Positions 43,853-52,200 of a DNA stretch of 64,000 bases are shown here, one piece after another; within the stretch, counting starts at the first letter, position 1; each line of letters begins with the position of its first letter. The notes beneath the pieces were generated by a model. The model ran no database searches, was not told where the DNA came from, and saw only the letters and a program-made list of their open reading frames with translations. Location of the stretch: the NCBI GenBank assembly GCA_947260005.1, contig CAMYOL010000037.1:1-64000 (forward strand), in the 5' to 3' direction. This DNA comes from an uncultured Ectothiorhodospiraceae bacterium. Its GTDB lineage: Bacteria > Pseudomonadota > Gammaproteobacteria > UBA6429 > Thiohalophilaceae. Both the position numbers and the translations under genes were made by a program.

Positions 43853-44320
43853 TTGGACGACGAACGACATTCCCTCGATCAATTCTGGATGCAACGTGCT
43901 ATTGAACTGGCGCAGCAGGCAGAATCTTTAGGCGAAGTACCGGTCGGTGCAGTCATTGTTAAAGGCGATCAGATTATCGGCGAGGGATTCAACGCGCCTA
44001 TTAGTGGGATCGATCCTACGGCTCATGCTGAGATTTCCGCATTACGTCATGCCGCAAACAACATCGGGAATTATCGTTTAATCAATACCACGCTTTACGT
44101 CACACTTGAACCATGTTTGATGTGTGTTGGTGCAATCATTCATGCTCGTATTTCGAACGTGGTTTTTGGTGCAAATGAACCTAAAACGGGTGCCGCGGGC
44201 AGTGCCTTCGATCTGCTGTTATCCGAGAAACACAATCATCGTGTTGAAGTGCGGGGCGGTGTCTTAGCCGATCAATGTGCGATGTTAATGAAGGATTTTT
44301 TTGCTAAGAAGCGAAATTGA
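43853..44320 (+). CDS. tadA: tRNA-specific adenosine deaminase TadA
   Basis: Makes inosine-34 in tRNA-Arg(ACG). 155 residues with the zinc/catalytic motifs HAEISALRHAA and PCLMCVGAIIHARI. The frame starts at TTG 43853; an ATG at 43889 (MQRAIELAQ) would cut into the first conserved helix, so TTG is preferred despite a poor RBS. TadA next to mltF and guaA is a common gammaproteobacterial neighbourhood. Confidence 0.95.
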   Translation: MDDERHSLDQFWMQRAIELAQQAESLGEVPVGAVIVKGDQIIGEGFNAPISGIDPTAHAEISALRHAANNIGNYRLINTTLYVTLEPCLMCVGAIIHARISNVVFGANEPKTGAAGSAFDLLLSEKHNHRVEVRGGVLADQCAMLMKDFFAKKRN

Positions 44321-44460
44321 CTAAAGGATGCGACATAAAACCATATAAAAAAACAGGAATAAACCAAGTCGATTAAAAAACACTCATTTACTTCATTTAG
44401 TAGTAATCTAGCCACCTCTAGACCTAAATGTTCTAGCCTATGACGCCGATAGTATCTGTC

Positions 44461-45450
44461 ATGGCCATACCAATACTCATTTGTGACGATTCCAGCTTTG
44501 CTCAAAAGCAACTCTTGCATGCTCTCCCTGAGGAGTGGGAAGTGATGATCACGTATGCCAAGAATGGACAGGATGCATTGAAAGTCATTGCGGAAAAAAA
44601 AATCAGCGTCATGTTCCTCGATTTAAATATGCCGATTCTTGATGGTTATGGTGTTCTGACAAAGTTACAGGAAGACAATAGCAAGCTTCGTGTTATCGTA
44701 GTATCAGGTGATATTCAAACTGAGGCATTTAAGCGCGTGAAGGAGCTCGGCGCCCTTGATTTTATTAAGAAGCCCGTCTCTAACGATGAGATCCATCGGG
44801 TTATTCACGAATATGGTTTAGATCAGGAGTTAATCGAAGAAGATGAGCCGCTTGAAAGTGAACTGGATTTGTTTGATGCCTATCGTGAAGTCACTAACGT
44901 TGCGATGGGACAGGCGGCGAGTCTGCTAGCCAAAGTACTGGATGCTTTTGTGGTGATGCCCATCCCGAATGTCAACATGATCGAGATTAGCGAATTGCAA
45001 ATGGCGATCAACTCGGCGACAGATCGTGATTACACTTCAGCAGTTTGCCAGGGATTCATTGGTGGTGGTCTGGCCGGCGAGGCCATGTTGTTATTTTCCG
45101 ATTCCAGCTATGATGATATGGCTAAAATGATGCACTTTGAAGGTGAAATGGATGACACTGCCGAAATCGAATTGTTAATGGATCTCACCAATATTCTCAT
45201 TGGTGCATGCATAAAAGGAATTGCCGATCAATTCGATATTGATTTGAGTGTCGGGCATCCAATCGTGTTAGGACGGCATATGGCCAGCAAGGATGTGATA
45301 AAAAAGGGCAACAGTAAATGGAAGAGCACCCTGGCGATAGATTTGCAAATTGCGATAGAAAATAAAAATATTAATGCGAATTTAATGTTATTGTTTACGG
45401 AAGATTCTATTCCGCGTTTTAACCAGTTAATTACCTATGTTGCAGCGTGA
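44461..45450 (+). CDS. Response regulator with CheC/CheX-like output domain
   Basis: 329 residues from ATG 44461 (MAIPILICDDSSFAQK). The N-terminal receiver domain has the phospho-site in VMFLDLNMPILDGYG and lysine in DFIKKPVSN. Residues ~150-330 resemble CheC/CheX chemotaxis phosphatases: EVTNVAMGQAASLLAKVLDAFV and a second LLMDLTNILIGACIKGIADQ, the paired E-x2-N type helices. It is followed after 3 bp by a GGDEF gene, a pairing that suggests phospho-signal control of c-di-GMP synthesis. Confidence 0.82.
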   Translation: MAIPILICDDSSFAQKQLLHALPEEWEVMITYAKNGQDALKVIAEKKISVMFLDLNMPILDGYGVLTKLQEDNSKLRVIVVSGDIQTEAFKRVKELGALDFIKKPVSNDEIHRVIHEYGLDQELIEEDEPLESELDLFDAYREVTNVAMGQAASLLAKVLDAFVVMPIPNVNMIEISELQMAINSATDRDYTSAVCQGFIGGGLAGEAMLLFSDSSYDDMAKMMHFEGEMDDTAEIELLMDLTNILIGACIKGIADQFDIDLSVGHPIVLGRHMASKDVIKKGNSKWKSTLAIDLQIAIENKNINANLMLLFTEDSIPRFNQLITYVAA

Positions 45451-45453
45451 AGT

Positions 45454-46440
45454 ATGAGTGAAGAACATGAGTTAGAAGAACTCCATTGGTTAATGGGTGT
45501 AGTTCATTCCATTAACGTTGGTATTGTTGTGATTGATACCGACTATAATATTAAATTATGGAATAACTTTATGGTAAATCGCAGTGGTAAACGTGCTGAT
45601 GTTGCGATGGGTGAAAATATATTTAATCTATTTCCCGAAGTGTCAAGTTCCTGGTTTATTCGTAAGATAGAATCAGTTATTACCCTGGCCAATCGTGCAT
45701 TTACGACCTGGGAACAGCGTCCTTATTTGTTTAAATTCAAAAACTATCGTCCCATTACCGGCACGGCCGAGTTCATGTATCAAAATATTACCTTTTTGCC
45801 GCTTAAAGGGATCGATGGCAAAATAAATAATATTGCGATTGTCATTTACGATGTGACTGAGGCGGCTATGGGCAAAGAGGCCCTGGAAAATGCAAATGAA
45901 CAATTAGAGCGCTTAAGCCAGACAGATAAACTGACTCAGCTCAATAACCGTGGACACTGGGAAGAATGCCTTGAATCCGAATTTGCACGTTACCGGCGCA
46001 CCGGACAGGCAACCACCCTGATTATGTTTGATATCGATCATTTTAAAAATGTGAATGACACTTATGGCCATCAGGCGGGCGATGAAGTGATACGACAAAC
46101 CTCTAAAACACTGCGTCGCACAATACGTAAAACCGATGTCGCTGGCCGTTACGGTGGTGAAGAGTTTGGGGTGATCTTAGTTGACACCCCCAGTGCGAAT
46201 GCGATGATACTGGCAGAACGACTCCGTAAGCGTATTGAAGCATTAAAAATTCGTTATGACGATCTGGTCATCGAATTTAAGATCAGTATTGGTATTGCCG
46301 AACTGGATAAAGAAACCAAAGACTACAAGGAATGGCTGGAACGATCGGATAAGGCTTTGTATTATTCGAAAGAGAACGGGCGCAACCAGTCAACGCTCTA
46401 TGATAAGGAAAAGATAGGTGACTTAAAGGACGTTGGATGA
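45454..46440 (+). CDS. Diguanylate cyclase (PAS-GGDEF)
   Basis: 328 residues. A PAS-type sensor domain at ~10-140 (GVVHSINVGIVVIDTDYNIKLWN), then a short coiled linker and a GGDEF domain with DKLTQLNNRGHWEE, MFDIDHFKNVNDTYGHQAGD and the active site GRYGGEEFGVIL (GGEEF, catalytically competent). No membrane helix. Co-transcribed with the REC-CheC/CheX-like gene; its end overlaps the convergent mltF end by 18 bp. Confidence 0.93.
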   Translation: MSEEHELEELHWLMGVVHSINVGIVVIDTDYNIKLWNNFMVNRSGKRADVAMGENIFNLFPEVSSSWFIRKIESVITLANRAFTTWEQRPYLFKFKNYRPITGTAEFMYQNITFLPLKGIDGKINNIAIVIYDVTEAAMGKEALENANEQLERLSQTDKLTQLNNRGHWEECLESEFARYRRTGQATTLIMFDIDHFKNVNDTYGHQAGDEVIRQTSKTLRRTIRKTDVAGRYGGEEFGVILVDTPSANAMILAERLRKRIEALKIRYDDLVIEFKISIGIAELDKETKDYKEWLERSDKALYYSKENGRNQSTLYDKEKIGDLKDVG

Positions 46441-47925
46441 AAACGCCAGAATAGGGCGTAAGTTTCTCAAGTGAGGTTGTTCTTTTTCTAAATGCCAAAC
46501 AAGGATATCATAGTAGCTGCGGATATTTTCAACATAACGGACCGGTTCCCAGCCTCGCGCATAACCATAACGTGTCTGTTTGTACCACTTACGTTTGCTT
46601 AACAACGGCAAGGTTGCTTTAATATCGACCCATTTGTTTTTGTCATCACCACGTTTAACCGCAAGTTTTCGCGCGTCTGCTATATGACCAAAACCTACAT
46701 TATAAGAGGCGACGGCAATCCAGATTCGATCTGGCTCTGGAATATTGGCTGGAACTTTATCAATGAGTTTACGTAAATATTTTGCCCCACCCATGATACT
46801 TTCATAAGGATCGGTTCTTTCCTTAACGCCCAACTCAGATGCGGTGTTGTTGGTTAACATCATCATGCCACGCACGCCGGTGTGCGAAACGGCTTCCGGA
46901 CGCCAATGTGATTCCTGATATGACACAGAAGCCAGCAAACGCCAGTCCAGATTATATTTTTCCGCTGCCATCTGGAACATTTCCTGGTACTTAGGAAGTC
47001 GACGACGAATTTGGGCCAGATAACTATGCGTACCACCATAATCATAATTTTTGACGTGCTGGTAATTGTTTTTTAACAGACGTTCTAATTCACCGGATGC
47101 TTTTAATTCTTCAAAAAAATTTTTCGCTTCATTATATAAGCTATCATCTTCCGTAATGGGGAAGGCCCATGCGAGTTCTTGTGGCTTGGTAATGTCAAAG
47201 GCAACACGCAACTTCGGATAATAGCGGCGGTTATAAGCCATTTCGTTTGAATCCGCGACCGTGTAATCGATTAAGTCTTCAGCTACCAGGGTGAGTAACT
47301 CCGTGCTGTCGGCATCCGTATTTTCCGTCCAGCTTAAATTCGTGTGTTTGTCTTTTAAGGCTTTAAGCTGTTCAACATGTGAGCTTTGAGCAAGCACTTC
47401 AAAGGCACCATCGAGATGCTTTATGGATTTAGGTTTCGTGCTATTAACGTTATAGACAATTTGCTGAGTGATGGTTTGGTAGGCAGGACTAAAACGGACT
47501 TGTTTCTTGCGTTCATCGGTTACCGTTAATCCGGCCGCGGCGATATGAGCATCGCCTTCGCTAATTTTTTCCAAAATTCCATTTAAATTGTCGGGCACGA
47601 CGATTTTCAGTTTGACGCCGAGTTTTTCGGCAAAGCGTTGCGCTAATTCGAATTCAAGGCCAGCCGAACCCTGAGGGCCTTCATAATAGGTAGTACCGCT
47701 ATTTCGAGTAAGGATTTTCAGTTCGCCCATGGCCAGCACCTGCTGCAAGACCGTACGCTGCGGGGCGCAGGCGTTCAACACCACCACCAGGGCAAACAAA
47801 ACGATAATTAGGCCACTAAATACACGCATATTCTTCACTGAAATGAGAAGTTCATCACATTTATCGGACGCATCCGATAAGATCTGAGCTCTATAAACAC
47901 CTTTGTCCATTGGGTTCTGCGACAT
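46423..47925 (-). CDS. mltF: Membrane-bound lytic murein transglycosylase F
   Basis: Cleaves peptidoglycan glycan strands. An SBP_bac_3-like N-terminal module (~65-300) precedes a lysozyme-like SLT domain with catalytic glutamate in SVSYQESHWRPEAVS and GMMMLTNNTASELG, and AVASYNVGFGHI. The lipoprotein-type signal ends VVLNACAPQ. Start uncertain: ATG 47925 has a good AAGGG but adds 32 hydrophilic residues; ATG 47829 (MRVFSGLIIVL) gives a normal signal peptide. purL, the usual neighbour, is not here. Confidence 0.93.
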   Translation of the reverse strand: MSQNPMDKGVYRAQILSDASDKCDELLISVKNMRVFSGLIIVLFALVVVLNACAPQRTVLQQVLAMGELKILTRNSGTTYYEGPQGSAGLEFELAQRFAEKLGVKLKIVVPDNLNGILEKISEGDAHIAAAGLTVTDERKKQVRFSPAYQTITQQIVYNVNSTKPKSIKHLDGAFEVLAQSSHVEQLKALKDKHTNLSWTENTDADSTELLTLVAEDLIDYTVADSNEMAYNRRYYPKLRVAFDITKPQELAWAFPITEDDSLYNEAKNFFEELKASGELERLLKNNYQHVKNYDYGGTHSYLAQIRRRLPKYQEMFQMAAEKYNLDWRLLASVSYQESHWRPEAVSHTGVRGMMMLTNNTASELGVKERTDPYESIMGGAKYLRKLIDKVPANIPEPDRIWIAVASYNVGFGHIADARKLAVKRGDDKNKWVDIKATLPLLSKRKWYKQTRYGYARGWEPVRYVENIRSYYDILVWHLEKEQPHLRNLRPILAFSSNVL

Positions 47926-47929
47926 TGAT

Positions 47930-48368
47930 CACCCTTTATGTAAGCAAATTCTAACATACTCATGTTATTAATTTCACTTTTTGTAGTGTATTTCACAGAA
48001 TTTAACAACACGTTCGCTCATTTTAGCTTAATTTCCTGAAATTACCGTAGTTTAAATAGAAATTCTCATCAAGATATTAGTTTTACACCTTAACTAATTG
48101 TTATTTAAGAAATTAATTAATTTAAAATCTTAAATTTATCACTTTAATCACATATCAGACGCATAAAGGGTAAGCCAGGTTCCCTGAATCCTGACTGAAT
48201 TGATTGATTTGCCGTTTGCCTCGTAGTACGAGGTGGTATAACCTGCGCGCCTTATCCGATACTGTAGCCGTAAGTCGACTGCATAAAGCTTACATTTTGT
48301 GCAATACATGTATTCTATATAAATAGACGGCTAGGGCAGACAGCCTGCATTCAAGGGATAAACAAACT
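47930..48368. other. Intergenic region upstream of tRNA-Ser
   Basis: About 440 bp, AT-rich in its first half. CCTCGTAGTACGAGG near 48224-48238 is a small palindrome. TTTTGT (48295-48300) and TATAAA (48318-48323), 17 bp apart, are a modest promoter candidate for the tRNA. No ORF is supported. Confidence 0.35.
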
Positions 48369-48457
48369 GGAGAAGTGTCCGAGTGGTTGAAGGAGCACGC
48401 CTGGAAAGTGTGTATACGTTCTGCGTATCGAGGGTTCGAATCCCTCCTTCTCCGCCA
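48369..48457 (+). tRNA. tRNA-Ser (GGA anticodon)
   Basis: GGAGAAG...CTTCTCC closes the acceptor stem, followed by discriminator G and an encoded CCA. The anticodon loop CTGGAAA gives GGA. A long variable arm (GTATACGTTCTGCGTATC region) is typical of serine tRNAs, and the T arm GAGGGTTCGAATCCCTC is perfect. 89 nt with CCA. Confidence 0.95.
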
Positions 48458-48476
48458 AATAACGAAGCGATACAAA

Positions 48477-48508
48477 GGCAGTGCCTGCCCGAACCGCGAT
48501 AGCGGTTC
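48477..48508. other. Two adjacent hairpins between tRNA and its 3'-end copy
   Basis: GGCAG-TGC-CTGCC (48477-48489) is followed directly by GAACCGC-GATA-GCGGTTC (48491-48508). Neither has a T-run, so a terminator role is possible but not demonstrated. Confidence 0.4.
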
Positions 48509-48528
48509 AAAACAAGGCGATTAGGAAT

Positions 48529-48547
48529 AATCCCTCCTTCTCCACCA
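48529..48547. repeat. Duplicate of the tRNA-Ser 3' end (putative att remnant)
   Basis: AATCCCTCCTTCTCCACCA repeats the last 19 bases of the tRNA gene (48439-48457) with one mismatch, 90 bp downstream in the same orientation. Such 3'-end duplications mark tRNA-targeted integration. No integrase gene is nearby. Confidence 0.6.
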
Positions 48548-49644
48548 TATATTAAATATATTAAATATATTTCATGTATAAGTAACATCCCCTCAAGATC
48601 AAACATTTGGATGATAATGTGCTAGAAAGAATAAACAATATGATTAAATCCGATTATAAGATCATTCTGGGAGATGCAAATTTTGTTTACCGTGCGATCT
48701 AGAAATACATTCAATCCAAGCAGTATGTAAATGTAAAAGTATACTGCTCCGGCAATCGACCAAGAAACAAAGTCGGTCACTGGCCCGTTGAAAACGTTAC
48801 GACAACAACGGCCGCTGGCTCGCAAGCCTTTTGACCCGCCAAGGATGTCATAATGGCAGAAGACTGTGACTATGGTTTAATGGTCTGAGATTCTCAAAGT
48901 AGCGGAACATTGAGTAACGTCATCGAACTTTTAAAAAGAGAATATGTTCCGTTAAATTAATCTAAATTTATTCTCTTTGATGAAGTGGCTCATTGACATG
49001 TTTGGGCTAATTTCGGTTAACAAAGTAAGATGTAGACACGGAAATAATTGCTCTGATTTTCAGGAGTTAGTGGCGACTGAAAACGGTTGTGAATTGATTT
49101 GCCCGTCACGTATTATTCAAATAAATTGAGGCTATCTGTTCGCCTAACGATATTGAAATGGTTTGTTGAATTCCTGCAATATTATTATTGTTTTGGTTGT
49201 CGTTATGTTAATGATGTCATATTTTGTGACGTACATCAGAGATCATTTGCACCAATATTTTGTACACCCAATAAACTTATCAATGTGTTAGAGGAGGCAG
49301 TGGTGATAAGTATTTGATTTTTGTTTACTGGCAACAGAGGTGGTATTTATGAAATTTTTAATGCATCACATAAATATGACGTAAATCACGTATGTATCGA
49401 TTATAATATGAGCATTCAATGCCTGCTAGGTAAGTGTCGCTGATGCATAAGAGTTTACAATCAATTTTTGATACTTTAGCATGTGCTCTACCCCCAGTAT
49501 GATTTAGTACCTAACATTGGTAATGTTGAAACGATAATAGCAATTTTATCGATAAGGAAGTTAATACAACAGGGAGTGTTCCGTGATTTTATACTTAATA
49601 TCAACCATCCATCTTAAAGGCTTTAGAGAAAGCAGGTGACTTAT
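48548..49644. other. About 1.1 kb gene-poor region beyond the tRNA
   Basis: No ORF here is convincing. The longest plus-strand frame (49099-49317, 72 codons) and a hydrophobic minus-strand frame (48622-48825) lack RBS and recognisable domains. CGGAACAT ... ATGTTCCG near 48900-48952 is an inverted repeat. The region reads like decayed insert DNA between the att-like repeat and the exported-protein operon. Confidence 0.4.
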
Positions 49645-50643
49645 ATGTTGCGTCCTGTTTTTCTTACCGTGCTTATTATATTAGTTGTATCTAGCATTGC
49701 GCGTGCGGTGTCGATTTCTATGCACGACAAAGCGCAGACTTTTGCCACTTGGGATAGCCTGGAGCCTGATAAGTGGTCATCCATTTGGTTGATAAAAAAA
49801 CATATTGATTCTAACGTGAATATTGAAGTTCGTCCGACAGGTACGCCGTTGGATGGTTATATGACGTTTGGTGTACCACAGGCAAAATACAGGCGTTCAG
49901 GTAATCGTTCCACGTTTGAGGCATTGTTAAAAGGATATCAACAAACTGATCCAATTTTACTTCGTATGGGAAAGTTGATTACGCAAATTGAAACGACATC
50001 GTGGAATACGGCGAATGACCCTTTTGCATACACAATAGAACAAAACTTTCGTTATTTACAAGATCGCTTTAATCGGTTTGATGTGCCGGTAAACTGTTAT
50101 GCGCACTTTTTTGATGTGTTATATGTCGGATTACAAGATGCTTTGTCATCCGATGAGCTGAATCAAATGCTAGTCATAGCAAGCAGAAATGAGAGTTGTG
50201 CAAACGGCGTGGTGATTGCACAACGACGGCCGGGTGATAGAGTCAAAGAGTTACCTATTGAGCATCTGTTGTCAGAAATTGCACAAGGTAAGAAAGTAGT
50301 ATTTGTCGATACTCGTGAGCCCACTGAATATGCAAAATCTCATATTCCTGGGGCTATTAATATTCCCATGCGTAATTTAAACGATGAGGTCTACTCAAAA
50401 CTAAAACAAGCCGATCGAGTGATTAGCTATTGTGTGAAGGATTTTCGTGGTTACGAAGTCGCTCGAAAAATGCTTGAAAATGGTGTCAACAGGGTTGCTG
50501 TGATGCAACCCCATGGGTTATCGGGGTGGCGGTCTGTAGGCTTACCACTGTCCTCACCAGAAAACACCGCTAATAACATTGTGAAGGAACAACTCTATCG
50601 TTGTGCTAAGGAACAGCAGACATGTTTGAAGTCAACGTCATAA
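49645..50643 (+). CDS. Exported ChrB-like domain plus rhodanese protein
   Basis: 332 residues from ATG 49645; the track's GTG 49636 adds three residues. A signal peptide runs to about residue 22 (SSIARA). Residues ~30-185 follow the pattern of the ChrB C-terminal (chromate-resistance) domain: KWSSIWLIKKHIDSNVNIEV, FGVPQAKYRRSGNRSTFEAL and FDVLYVGLQDAL. Residues ~205-320 are a rhodanese domain with VVFVDTREPTEYAKSHIPGA and the active cysteine in ISYCVKDFRG. First gene of the exported operon; overlaps the next by 22 bp. ChrB assignment is by pattern only. Confidence 0.7.
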   Translation: MLRPVFLTVLIILVVSSIARAVSISMHDKAQTFATWDSLEPDKWSSIWLIKKHIDSNVNIEVRPTGTPLDGYMTFGVPQAKYRRSGNRSTFEALLKGYQQTDPILLRMGKLITQIETTSWNTANDPFAYTIEQNFRYLQDRFNRFDVPVNCYAHFFDVLYVGLQDALSSDELNQMLVIASRNESCANGVVIAQRRPGDRVKELPIEHLLSEIAQGKKVVFVDTREPTEYAKSHIPGAINIPMRNLNDEVYSKLKQADRVISYCVKDFRGYEVARKMLENGVNRVAVMQPHGLSGWRSVGLPLSSPENTANNIVKEQLYRCAKEQQTCLKSTS

Positions 50644-51299
50644 AGCCGGCTCAATCACTTCAACTAGTGCAGGCCTTGCGTTCACTGGTTTGGTGTGCTG
50701 TTTTATTGGCACCGTTAGGTTTATGGCTGCTCACAACCAATATATACAGTTATGTCCAGTATGGTGCCCCGACCGGGCAGATCTGGTATGTCTTTTCCAA
50801 ACTCTTTGGATTATACGCAGGTTTATTCCTGAGTTATCAGGTGGTCTCGACCTGTTTAAAGAACACAAAGTATAGTGTTGCTCTGCCAAATTGGAGTCTG
50901 TTTCGCCATCAATACATAGGTGCAAGCCTCTTTTTTGTGACAAGCTTTCATATCGCTTTTTTCGTGACCGCCGTATCACTACGAAAAGACACCTTTGCCT
51001 GGGCGCTATTGCTGCCGGATTTCAAGGATTTTTATCATACCTCGATCACCATTGGTTTGTTCGCATTTATGTTGGCTATATTGGCGGTATTGGCCGCGTT
51101 GTTGCGTACTCACCTGCCGCAAGTTTGGCGCTACTTGCATCGGGCTATGTTTTTAGTTGTGTTAATGGGATTGGTTCATGGCTATTTGATTGGCACTGAA
51201 TCACGCTATGGATTGTATGAGCTGTTTTATTTGTCCCTGGTCTTATCGGCCTGCGTGGCGCTACTGTTAAGGTGGCGCGAAGCCAGGAGGCGTAGCTAA
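50622..51299 (+). CDS. Ferric-reductase-like cytochrome b membrane protein
   Basis: 225 residues with six hydrophobic helices. Histidines on helices that could bind heme b appear in RHQYIGASLFFVTSFHIAFF and WRYLHRAMFLVVLMGLVHGY, the layout of the ferric-reductase-like transmembrane domain (YedZ/MsrQ, NOX). No FAD/NAD domain is attached. Within this operon it could carry electrons across the membrane to the exported rhodanese or another partner; that is inference. Confidence 0.72.
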   Translation: MFEVNVIKPAQSLQLVQALRSLVWCAVLLAPLGLWLLTTNIYSYVQYGAPTGQIWYVFSKLFGLYAGLFLSYQVVSTCLKNTKYSVALPNWSLFRHQYIGASLFFVTSFHIAFFVTAVSLRKDTFAWALLLPDFKDFYHTSITIGLFAFMLAILAVLAALLRTHLPQVWRYLHRAMFLVVLMGLVHGYLIGTESRYGLYELFYLSLVLSACVALLLRWREARRRS

Positions 51300-51300
51300 T

Positions 51301-52200
51301 ATGAGAGTGGCCTTCGCGATTATGTCGTTTATCATTTGTATCATTAGTACATCGGTACATGCGGTATGCCAGACCTGGCCAAAAGGCATGGTCTTTGTCG
51401 GTTTGACTGACGCTGGATGGAATACCTATGTGGTAACCAAAAGCAGTAGTCCACCTGTTAAAGTCAATTTAAACACCGAAGCACGTACGCCCGTATTTTC
51501 TGCTACGCAGAAGTCGCTTATTTACATTGATGAAGCCGGCCAGCTCAGTCGTTATTCTTTAGCAACACAAAAAACGGTAGTATTGTTGAAGCCTTCTGCT
51601 GAGGCTAGTTATGCACAACCCGAGTTTGATGAAGCTAATAACAGTGTGTATGTGGTTGAACTCAAGCAAGGAAAAAGCGTCGACACCGATATTATTAAGC
51701 TGGTTTTGACCCTATCCAAGTCGAAGCCAAAACATGGGCCTGTTATTATTCAACGGTCAGCTCAATTTGAACCTCATCATACAAATGATTGGCTTTATTA
51801 CAGTAACGTTCATTGCGTCGTTGGTTGTGGCAAGATCATTCAGGAAATCTGGCGTTATCACATCACCAGCGGTTTGGCCGAGCAAGTCACGTTGTTAAAC
51901 TCGATCAGTCGCCAGCCCAGTACGGATCAACAGCATAACTGGCTTTATTTTAGCAGTAATGCAGCGGGGCATTATCACATCTATCGCCAGGCGCTTAACG
52001 ACAAAAACACGACAACAATTGAACAACTTACCCAGGGGACGGTTACTGATATGTCTCCGGTGATGTATCAAGGGCAACTTTTCTTTATTCGCCAAAGCGC
52101 GCAACAGGCACAGTTAATGTGCCGAGATAATTCGGGTCAGGTACATGCGATGACATTACCAACCGGCATTAAAGATTTACGGGATTTGGAGATTAATTAA
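51301..52200 (+). CDS. Exported beta-propeller (TolB/WD40-like) protein
   Basis: 299 residues. Signal peptide to about residue 22 (CIISTSVHA). The mature part has repeated four-strand motifs of the PD40/TolB type (SATQKSLIYIDEAGQLSRYS, STDQQHNWLYFSSNAAGHYH, GQLFFIRQSAQQAQLM). Two or three cysteines lie near HCVVGCGKI. AGGAGG precedes ATG 51301. Its stop overlaps the next gene's ATG (TAATG). Ligand unknown. Confidence 0.65.
   Translation: MRVAFAIMSFIICIISTSVHAVCQTWPKGMVFVGLTDAGWNTYVVTKSSSPPVKVNLNTEARTPVFSATQKSLIYIDEAGQLSRYSLATQKTVVLLKPSAEASYAQPEFDEANNSVYVVELKQGKSVDTDIIKLVLTLSKSKPKHGPVIIQRSAQFEPHHTNDWLYYSNVHCVVGCGKIIQEIWRYHITSGLAEQVTLLNSISRQPSTDQQHNWLYFSSNAAGHYHIYRQALNDKNTTTIEQLTQGTVTDMSPVMYQGQLFFIRQSAQQAQLMCRDNSGQVHAMTLPTGIKDLRDLEIN

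Noticed and set aside
48477-48508. Integron attC-like site
   Set aside because: Two simple hairpins without the R/L box core sites, and no integron integrase or cassettes.
48622-48825. Hydrophobic 67-residue minus-strand ORF after the tRNA
   Set aside because: No RBS, no family resemblance, and it lies in degenerate sequence.
48980-49130. Possible small protein MKWLIDMFGLISVNK
   Set aside because: The frame closes after 37 codons; a longer reading needs a one-base slip in an A-run that cannot be justified from sequence alone.
49099-49317. 72-residue plus-strand ORF in the gene-poor region
   Set aside because: No RBS or domain; amino-acid composition is irregular.
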